In this document: one piece after another, positions 51,127-57,616 of the stretch | Numbering within the stretch: position 1 is the stretch's first letter | Layout of the letters: the number at the start of each line of letters is the position of its first letter | DNA from: Mycolicibacterium tusciae JS617 | GTDB lineage: Bacteria; Actinomycetota; Actinomycetes; Mycobacteriales; Mycobacteriaceae | NCBI RefSeq assembly: GCF_000243415.2 | Contig: NZ_KI912270.1 | Location: 3,596,001 to 3,660,000, forward strand | DNA: 64,000 bases | Direction of reading: 5' to 3' | The notes under the pieces: model-generated | The model's database searches: none | The model's input: only the letters and a program-made list of their open reading frames with translations | Told to the model about the DNA's origin: nothing | Program-made: the position numbers and the translations under genes

Positions 51127-52098
51127 TCAGAACAGACCGGCGTCGACCGTGTTGTCGACGTCGATGGACGCGTCGATCGCGGTATTGACCTGGCCCGAGT
51201 TGTCCTCCGAGTTGTCCTCCGAGTTGTCGATGGAATTGTCGACCGAGTTGTCCTGGCCCGAGTTGTCCACGGCGGACAAACCGCCGGAGACGCCGCCGGA
51301 TGCATCGCCGTCGACTGTGGTCTGGTTTCCGCCGACGCTGGTGGTGTCGTTGTCGACGATGACGATGCCGCCACCGGAACCGCCGGCACCGCCTGCGGCG
51401 TCGCCACCGTCGTTGCCGATACCGATCAGGCCGCCGCCACCGTCCCCGCCAACCGCGCCGCCACCGCTGCCGCCGCTCATGTCGACGTCGTTGATGACGG
51501 GCCCGTCGTTATCCGAGATGATGTCGCCGCCAGCGGTCTGGTCGCCGCTGTCGTCGATGTCGTTGTCCTCGCCGATGTTCACGTTGGAGTCCTCGATGTC
51601 GCCGGTGCTGACGTTCTCGTTGTCGTCACCGACCACGTTTCCGTCACCCTCGACATTGGTGGCGTCGATGTCGCCTGCGGTGCCCGTGTTGACCACACCA
51701 CCATTGGTGGCGGTGTTGCTGGTCTTGTCACCGAAGGTGATGTCACCGAATTCCAGGTCGAAGTTGCCGACACCCTGCTGGGCGTCGGGACCCACGGCGT
51801 TGTTGGTCTCGGGGCTCAGCAAGCGGGTGTCGTTGTTCGACAGCAGGTCGGTCTGGCGCTGCGGGGCGAAGGCGATGCCGTGGGTCTGGGCGACGGCCTG
51901 CTGCAGCCCGAGGACGGGATCGCCGCCACCTCCGACGAGTGCGGCAGGCGCCACCGTGGCGGCGACCGCCTGCACCTGAGCAGCGGTCACGTTGGAGACG
52001 TTGGCTGCGGCCATGGAACGGCCCGGATCTGCGATGAACTCCTGGGCCCGAACCGGGTCACGGAAGAGGTCGAGGAGCCAGTCGATTACGTTCGTCAT
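51127..52098 (-). CDS. iniB: IniB family protein, Asn/Asp/Gly-rich
   Basis: A 323-residue protein with an N-terminal IniB domain (VIDWLLDLFRDPVRAQEFIADPGRSMAAANVSNVTAAQVQAVAATVAP, residues 4-51), followed by GDPVLGLQQAVAQTHGI and about 200 residues of low complexity. The middle is rich in Asn, Asp and Gly with repeats like GDGNVVGDDNENVS and the end has DNS tripeptides (VDNSIDNSEDNSEDNSGQ). It differs in composition from the Gly/Ala-rich M. tuberculosis IniB, but the N terminus and synteny hold. It has been proposed to be a surface or cell-wall protein; no signal peptide is visible. Its promoter region contains three copies of a TTAGGGG repeat (52247-52273) and follows a strong terminator. 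Confidence 0.86.
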   Translation of the reverse strand: MTNVIDWLLDLFRDPVRAQEFIADPGRSMAAANVSNVTAAQVQAVAATVAPAALVGGGGDPVLGLQQAVAQTHGIAFAPQRQTDLLSNNDTRLLSPETNNAVGPDAQQGVGNFDLEFGDITFGDKTSNTATNGGVVNTGTAGDIDATNVEGDGNVVGDDNENVSTGDIEDSNVNIGEDNDIDDSGDQTAGGDIISDNDGPVINDVDMSGGSGGGAVGGDGGGGLIGIGNDGGDAAGGAGGSGGGIVIVDNDTTSVGGNQTTVDGDASGGVSGGLSAVDNSGQDNSVDNSIDNSEDNSEDNSGQVNTAIDASIDVDNTVDAGLF

Positions 52099-52246
52099 TT
52101 CTTTGTCCTTTGGTCAATGTTTCGGGGAGCGGGTCACCGGGCTGTCCGGCGAACTGATGACCACGTTATGGACCCCGCGACGGCGGTGAAACGGGGTCGA
52201 AACCCCTCCCTGCGCCGGGGCATCTCGGGGTGGGTCCATGGCCTCC

Positions 52247-52274
52247 GTTAGGGGATTAGGGGACCGTTAGGGGG
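52247..52274. repeat. TTAGGGG repeat cluster upstream of iniB
   Basis: Top strand carries GTTAGGGG at 52247-52254, ATTAGGGG at 52255-52262 and GTTAGGGG at 52266-52273, with CGTTAGGGG shared by the first and last. The cluster is 150-175 bp before the iniB start. A matching cluster lies before the 52356 gene (53012-53055). A regulator-binding role is inferred. Confidence 0.6.
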
Positions 52275-52290
52275 TGGCCCCTGGGCGGGG

Positions 52291-52329
52291 TCAAAAACAA
52301 AACTGCGCGGCCGGTTCCGGCCGCGCAGT
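52291..52329 (-). terminator. Rho-independent terminator after the Rv0340-like gene
   Basis: A 13-bp perfect stem, ACTGCGCGGCCGG and its complement, with a 2-nt loop (52302-52329), followed on the minus strand by a T-rich run (complement of 52291-52301). It is 26 bp after the stop of the 52356 gene and before iniB, so these two IniB-domain genes are separate transcripts. Confidence 0.88.
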
Positions 52330-52355
52330 CATGGTGGGGTGATGGGTGGCTTCAA

Positions 52356-52889
52356 CTAGAAAATGTCATACCCCGACGGGTCGGAGTCCAGGTCGGCGAC
52401 CTCGACGATGGTGTCGCTCAGATCGCCATGGGCCGGCAGGTCGATCGCCGGCAGATCGTCGATAACGGGCTGGTCGAACTGCAGGACCCCGTCCTCGGAG
52501 CCGACCACACCCGGCACTCCCGCGTCGGCGAGCGTATCCGGTCCGATGTGCAGTGCCGCATCCGGCGAATCGACATAGTCCGTGATCGAGGTATGTACCT
52601 CGTCAACGACCTGAACTGGCACTTGATCGCCGAACGCGTCGAACGCTGCCGTCGCGGCCCCACTGGCCCAGACATTGTCTGCCATGTCGACGATGCCCTC
52701 ACCGCCCACTGTTGGTACCTGCCCGCCCAACGACTCGGTGACCACCGGGATCAGATTGCTGACGTCGGCACTGGTCACGTTGGTGAGGTTGGCGTCGACG
52801 ATGGCTTGGTCCGGGTTTTCGGCAAAGCGTGCGGCGGCATCGGGATCTCGCACCAGGGACATCACAAAGTCCAGCAGCGAGTTGGCCAT
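52356..52889 (-). CDS. IniB-domain protein, Rv0340-like
   Basis: A 177-residue protein from the ATG at 52889, with AAGGAGGG upstream. Residues 4-50 (SLLDFVMSLVRDPDAAARFAENPDQAIVDANLTNVTSADVSNLIPVV) are the same domain as the N terminus of iniB. The rest is Asp/Val-rich and acidic, ending DSDPSGYDIF. It occupies the place of Rv0340, upstream of iniB in M. tuberculosis. It has its own terminator, and its upstream region carries a CGTTAGGGG cluster. The shared domain suggests both proteins interact with the same partner. Confidence 0.85.
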   Translation of the reverse strand: MANSLLDFVMSLVRDPDAAARFAENPDQAIVDANLTNVTSADVSNLIPVVTESLGGQVPTVGGEGIVDMADNVWASGAATAAFDAFGDQVPVQVVDEVHTSITDYVDSPDAALHIGPDTLADAGVPGVVGSEDGVLQFDQPVIDDLPAIDLPAHGDLSDTIVEVADLDSDPSGYDIF

Positions 52890-53011
52890 GAAACACCCTC
52901 CTTCCCTATCGAGATATAAGTGACTAGAGATATCCAAGCCACAAGGCTTGTCACGATGCTATCGACGGTTGTCGCCGCAGAGATCGGTGCGAAACCCACC
53001 TTTGTCGCTGG

Positions 53012-53055
53012 GGCGTTAGGGGGCTCGGCGTTAGGGGTTTTCGCGGCATAGGGGG
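53012..53055. repeat. CGTTAGGGG repeat cluster between the Rv0340-like gene and the Hsp70-like gene
   Basis: GGCGTTAGGGG occurs at 53012-53022 and 53027-53037, 15 bp apart; a weaker CATAGGGG is at 53047-53054. The cluster lies 123-166 bp from the Rv0340-like start and 63-106 bp from the Hsp70-like start, so it could control both divergent genes. Four CGTTAGGGG copies in 790 bp is far more than expected by chance. Confidence 0.6.
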
Positions 53056-53117
53056 ATGTGCCGTGGATTCGGGCACCTAGCCGCTATCGTGAGGTTCGGC
53101 CAAACGCAGAGGAAAAG

Positions 53118-54923
53118 ATGAGCGACTCTCTCGGGTTGTCGATTGGAATGACCAATCTCGTGGCGGCTCGTATGGGCCGTCCCCCAGTCATGCGACGTGC
53201 GGTGCTCACCCTGTTCGAGGACCGCCCAGCAGAAGTCGGCGTGCCCAGCGAGTTTTCAGCGTTTTCAGCGAATCCGAATCTGAGCCAGCCGGGAATGGTG
53301 CTGGCGGGATTCGTCGAGCGGGTCGGGGACCCGGTGCCGCTGGTCGCGGCCGATGGGTCACCGCATCGCGGCGAGCAGGTGCTTGTCGAAGCACTCGACG
53401 CGATGGCCCGCACCGTTGGTGGAGGTGCTCCCATCGCGATCGCGGTGCCTGCACATTGGTCCGCTGCGACCGTCGGTGCGTTGCGTGGCGCGTTACGCGC
53501 CAAACCGAGCCTGGCACCCGGCGGCCAGGTTCCCGCACTGGTCCCCGATTCCGTCGCCGCACTCTCGGCATTGCAGGCGGCGCCGGGACTGCCACCGAAC
53601 GGCGTTGTGGTCCTTTGCGATTTCGGCGGCAGCGGAACCAGCGTGACGCTGGCCAACGCGGACGCGAACTTCGACACCATCGGTGAGACGGTCCGATATC
53701 CGGACTTCTCCGGCGACCAGATCGATCAAGCGCTGCTCAACCACGTGGTGGCCGGCATCGCGGAAGCCAACGACTCCGATCCAGCGAGCACGGCGGCCGT
53801 GGGTTCACTGGCCCGGTTGCGCAACGACTGCAGGCTCGCCAAGGAGGCTCTTTCCGCCGAGACGGCCGCAGCCGTCCACGCCGAATTGCCCGGCTTCTCA
53901 TCCGATGTCCGCGTGACGCGCGCCGAGTTGGAACAACTGATCGCCGAGCCGCTGAACGGTCTCCTCAATACGGTTGAAGAAACGTTACAGCGCAACAATA
54001 TTGCGCTATCGGACATCTCGGCAGTGGCTACGGTCGGCGGCGGTGCGAACATCCCGCTGGTAACGCAGCAGCTGTCGACACGGCTGCGCGCTCCTGTCGT
54101 CACGACGCCGCAATCACAGCTGAATGTCGCCGCGGGCGCCGCAGTGCTGGCCGAGAGCGCAGAGGCGGCGACGGGAATGGCCACCGCCGCCGACGCCCCG
54201 ACCGGGATGGCCCCGACCGCGGGGTGGGTCGCGGGCGCAGCGGGAGCCGCAGCGGCCGGGGCGGCCGGGGCGGCAGCTGCCGACGCAACTGACTCGTCGA
54301 CCTTCCGAGCATTGGCCTGGTCCCAGGACGACGCACCCGCGGGCGGCAGCGAGCCCGTGCCCTACACCGGCGAGGACTACACCTTCGACCCAGCGGCCAC
54401 CGGGTCGGCCCGCCCACCGATGGAGTTCAGCCACGAGGAGGAGGGCTTCACGCCCGAACCCGGGCCACTGCCCTGGTACAAGCGTCCGACCATCCTGTTC
54501 GGCGCTGCGGCGGCCGCCGTGCTGTTGGCCATCGGCGGCCTCGCGGTCACATTGACCAGCGGCACGGGAACCACCGGTCCGGTGACCGAGACGGCGACCA
54601 CCGTCGAGACCGGGCCTTCGCCCGCGGGACCACCCGCCACGTCCGAAACCATCACCGTCACAGGGTCTGACGGCCAGCCGAGCACCACGGTGGTGCCGCC
54701 TCCCCCGTCGTCGACGACCACGACGACGACGCCCTCAACGACAACGACAACGACGACCACAACAACAACCACCACAACCACGACGACGACCACCACGACG
54801 ACTCCACCGACAACGACCACGCCGCCCACCACCACGCAGCCGCCCACCACCACCGAGCCTCCGACCACCACCGACGATCCGATCATCACGACAACAGTGG
54901 TGATTCCCGACGACGGCCCGTGA
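53118..54923 (+). CDS. Hsp70-like ATPase with transmembrane segment and Thr-rich external tail
   Basis: A 601-residue protein from the ATG at 53118 (AGAGGAAAAG upstream). Residues 1-350 form an actin-like Hsp70 ATPase: LGLSIGMTNLVAARMGRP, CDFGGSGTSVTLAN (phosphate 2), and TVGGGANIPLVTQQL (adenosine). An Ala/Gly-rich linker follows, then PWYKRP (452-457), a membrane segment (about 459-480), and a tail of about 120 residues made mostly of Thr and Pro. The ATPase would be cytoplasmic and the tail outside. No substrate-binding domain of the DnaK type is seen. The 3-bp gap to the AAA/LuxR regulator makes them one operon. As I recall this gene is not present between Rv0339c and Rv0340 in M. tuberculosis. 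Confidence 0.85.
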   Translation: MSDSLGLSIGMTNLVAARMGRPPVMRRAVLTLFEDRPAEVGVPSEFSAFSANPNLSQPGMVLAGFVERVGDPVPLVAADGSPHRGEQVLVEALDAMARTVGGGAPIAIAVPAHWSAATVGALRGALRAKPSLAPGGQVPALVPDSVAALSALQAAPGLPPNGVVVLCDFGGSGTSVTLANADANFDTIGETVRYPDFSGDQIDQALLNHVVAGIAEANDSDPASTAAVGSLARLRNDCRLAKEALSAETAAAVHAELPGFSSDVRVTRAELEQLIAEPLNGLLNTVEETLQRNNIALSDISAVATVGGGANIPLVTQQLSTRLRAPVVTTPQSQLNVAAGAAVLAESAEAATGMATAADAPTGMAPTAGWVAGAAGAAAAGAAGAAAADATDSSTFRALAWSQDDAPAGGSEPVPYTGEDYTFDPAATGSARPPMEFSHEEEGFTPEPGPLPWYKRPTILFGAAAAAVLLAIGGLAVTLTSGTGTTGPVTETATTVETGPSPAGPPATSETITVTGSDGQPSTTVVPPPPSSTTTTTTPSTTTTTTTTTTTTTTTTTTTTTTPPTTTTPPTTTQPPTTTEPPTTTDDPIITTTVVIPDDGP

Positions 54924-54926
54924 TAC

Positions 54927-57470
54927 ATGCCGAAACCGGCGCCGGCGCCCGCGACCGAGATCCCACCGCCCGCCCGTGACGCTGTCGCGGCGCTGACCGC
55001 GGCGCCGGGCGACCCGGTCAAGATCCTGGTGTCCGGCGGTATCGGCAGCGGTAAGAGTTCCGTACTCGCCGCGGTGCGCTCAGCGTTGCGGACAGCCGGG
55101 GTCGCAGTGCTCACCCGGCCGCCGCGCAGCGGCGACGATCCGGATGCGGCAGTGGTGATCGACGATGCGCATCTACTCGACGACGGTGAACTCGAACAGC
55201 TCGTCGACCGGGTGGCAGATCCCGCCTCCACGGTCGTCGTCGCGACCGAACCCCTTGCACACAGGCCGGCCTTACGCGCCTTGGCCACCGCGATCGAACG
55301 CGAAAACCCGGTGGTGTCGATCGGCTCACTTAGCCCACCCGACGTTATGGGTATTGCCGCCGAAATCCTGGGCGCCGCACCGACACCCGAGTTCATGCGC
55401 GCGCTCATGATGTCGACGGCAGGTTTGCCGTTTCTCCTGCAGCCCGCGATCGCCGCCGCAACCTCACACGAAGGTGAATCGCTGACGGCCGCGATCGCTC
55501 AGGCGGCCAGTTTCACGCTGATCGAGCGGCTGCGCCGGTTGGATGAGCCGGTACTCGACACACTGCTGGTGACGTCGCTGAGCCCCGACCTCGGGCCGGA
55601 CGACGTCGCGGCGACGCTGCGGGTCGACGCGCAGGACGCCCAATTCCTGGTGGACCGCGCCCGCGCCAGCGGATTGATCGAACCTTCGCACAGCCACACG
55701 TTCCTGCGTTCTGTGCATCGCTGCGTCTCTCAGATCATCGGGACGGGGCGACATCACGACACCGAGATCGCACTGCTCGTGTCCCAGATCGAATCTTCAA
55801 CGCTGTCAGCCGATCTCGCTCTACGAATGGCCGAGCACGGACTGCGCGACGACCGGCTGGCCGCTGCGCTGGCAGATCTGGCGTCCGACAACCGAGGCCA
55901 ACCCGCAAGGGCAGCAAGACTTTACCGTGCGGCTGCGGATGCGGGAGCGACGCAGCTCAGCTCGCGGTTGGCCGATGCGCTCGCCCTGACCGGTGACTGT
56001 GCGACCGCAGGCAGAATTGCCGACGAGCTGCTTGGCTCGCAGGACGCAACCGAACGCGCGGCCGCGGTCCGCATCGCGGCCAGCGTCGCCGTGCACGACG
56101 GCAGTTCCGCCCAGGCGGCCGACCTGTTCCGCTGGCTCGGGCCCTACCCCGACGCGTTCGTCAGCGCCGCTGGCGCCGTCGTGTCGCTCGCCGTAGGCGA
56201 TCTGCCCGCCGCCCGCATGTCGCTCAGTATCGACAGTGCTGGTCCCCCGACGTCGACCTCACGTGCGGCGCGCAACCTCGCCGAAGGTCTGCTGTTGTCC
56301 CTCGAGGTGCCCTATCCGTCGGCGGTCGCACGGCTCGGGCAGTCGATCACCACCGAACAGCAGCCGACACGCGTCACACCGGACACCCCCGCGGCACTGG
56401 TGACGCTCGCCGCCCTGCACGGCGGTGATCCGGTGCGGGCCCGGAGCGTGATCAGCCGTGCCGTGCGGGCATCGCCCCTGGACGGCCCGGAGAACACGTC
56501 GTTCGTCGCGCGCAGGCACCGGCTGCTGCTGGGGTGGGTGAGGATGCTGGACGGCCACCTAGGTCCCGCGGCCGCCGATGTCGCCGCCGTGGTCGCGGAC
56601 GCCGAGTCCGCGCTGCATCGCCGCGATGCGCTGTGGGCGGCGGCGCTGCAGACGGCGATCGCACGCCGTAGCGGCGACAGCGGCGCGGTGCAGAAGCACT
56701 GGTACGCAGCTATGGAGGTGCTCGCCGAATATTCGATGGACCTGTACTCGCTGCTGCCACTGGGTGAGTTGTGGGTGGCGGCGGCCAGGATGCGGCAGGT
56801 CGATCGGCTGCAGCACACCCTCGATGAGGCGTTCGCACTGCTCGACTCGCTCGGTAACCCGCTGTTGTGGTCGGTGCCGTTGCATTGGGCCGGCGTGCAT
56901 GCCGGGATCCTGGCCAATTCCCCCGAAGCGGTGGCGCCGCACGGTCAGGCGTTGACCGCCGCCGCCGCCCAGAGCACCTTCGCGAAGGCGCTGGCCACCG
57001 CCGGCCGCACCTGGCTGCGGGTGCTCGCCAACCACGTGGACACCGACGAAGTCAGCGCCGCGGCCCGTTCGCTGTCGCAGTTCGGCCTCACCTGGGATGC
57101 CACCCGGCTGGCCGGCCAGGCCGCATTGCACACTCCGGACGGACGCATCTCCGGTGCGATGCTGCAGCTGGCTCGCGACCTCAAGCAGAGCACCGCGCTC
57201 GATACGACGCCAGAGCTGGACGCTCCCGCCACCGTCGACGCCTCGTCGGTGGGTCGCACCCGCCCGGCGTCGACGAAACTGTCGGACCGCGAGCGCGAAG
57301 TCGCCGAGCTCCTGTTGCTGGGCATGCCGTATCGCGACATCGGCACGCAGCTGTTCATTTCGGCGAAAACCGTCGAGCATCACGTCGCGCGAATTCGGCG
57401 GCGATTGGGCGCCGAATCGCGTTCGGAGATGTTGTCGATGTTGCGCGCAATGGTCGCCCCGCAGGGCTGA
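54927..57470 (+). CDS. iniR: AAA/LuxR-family regulator (Rv0339c-like, IniR)
   Basis: An 847-residue regulator. N-terminal P-loop (SGGIGSGKSSV, about residue 38) and Walker B (AVVIDDAHLL), then a helical repeat region of some 500 residues, and a LuxR helix-turn-helix at the end (LSDREREVAELLLLGMPYRDIGTQLF...KTVEHHVARIRRRLGAESRSEML). It fits the LAL/STAND group of large signal-responsive activators. The orthologue Rv0339c lies next to iniBAC and, as I recall, was reported as the activator of that operon under the name IniR. Its neighbour encodes the Hsp70-like membrane ATPase. The CGTTAGGGG clusters are candidate binding sites. Confidence 0.85.
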   Translation: MPKPAPAPATEIPPPARDAVAALTAAPGDPVKILVSGGIGSGKSSVLAAVRSALRTAGVAVLTRPPRSGDDPDAAVVIDDAHLLDDGELEQLVDRVADPASTVVVATEPLAHRPALRALATAIERENPVVSIGSLSPPDVMGIAAEILGAAPTPEFMRALMMSTAGLPFLLQPAIAAATSHEGESLTAAIAQAASFTLIERLRRLDEPVLDTLLVTSLSPDLGPDDVAATLRVDAQDAQFLVDRARASGLIEPSHSHTFLRSVHRCVSQIIGTGRHHDTEIALLVSQIESSTLSADLALRMAEHGLRDDRLAAALADLASDNRGQPARAARLYRAAADAGATQLSSRLADALALTGDCATAGRIADELLGSQDATERAAAVRIAASVAVHDGSSAQAADLFRWLGPYPDAFVSAAGAVVSLAVGDLPAARMSLSIDSAGPPTSTSRAARNLAEGLLLSLEVPYPSAVARLGQSITTEQQPTRVTPDTPAALVTLAALHGGDPVRARSVISRAVRASPLDGPENTSFVARRHRLLLGWVRMLDGHLGPAAADVAAVVADAESALHRRDALWAAALQTAIARRSGDSGAVQKHWYAAMEVLAEYSMDLYSLLPLGELWVAAARMRQVDRLQHTLDEAFALLDSLGNPLLWSVPLHWAGVHAGILANSPEAVAPHGQALTAAAAQSTFAKALATAGRTWLRVLANHVDTDEVSAAARSLSQFGLTWDATRLAGQAALHTPDGRISGAMLQLARDLKQSTALDTTPELDAPATVDASSVGRTRPASTKLSDREREVAELLLLGMPYRDIGTQLFISAKTVEHHVARIRRRLGAESRSEMLSMLRAMVAPQG

Positions 57471-57553
57471 TTCGCGGGTGGCGAACCTTTGTTAGGTCAG
57501 CCTGCGTAGCGCTGATTCCGCGTGGGGTGCAACTATGAGCAGGCATGCAGCGA

Positions 57554-57598
57554 AAGTTACTGACGAGTAACATTCATTAAGTTACCCTCGAGTAACTT
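57554..57598. promoter_or_regulatory. Two tandem palindromic operators before the iron-sulphur reductase
   Basis: Site 1 (57554-57571) reads AAGTTACTGACGAGTAAC and site 2 (57579-57598) reads AAGTTACCCTCGAGTAACTT. Both fit AAGTTAC-N3-CGAGTAAC and are 25 bp apart, center to center. They end 19 bp before the GTG at 57617, so a bound repressor would cover the promoter. No regulator gene is adjacent other than the Rv0339c-like gene, which is of a different type. Confidence 0.7.
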
Positions 57599-57616
57599 AG
57601 GAACGGGAGGCGCGCG

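Noticed and set aside
51195..51260. Short direct repeats (GTTGTCC...GAGTTGTC) that might look like a repeat array
   Set aside because: They code for DNS tripeptides of iniB; spacing is not that of CRISPR or of transposon ends.
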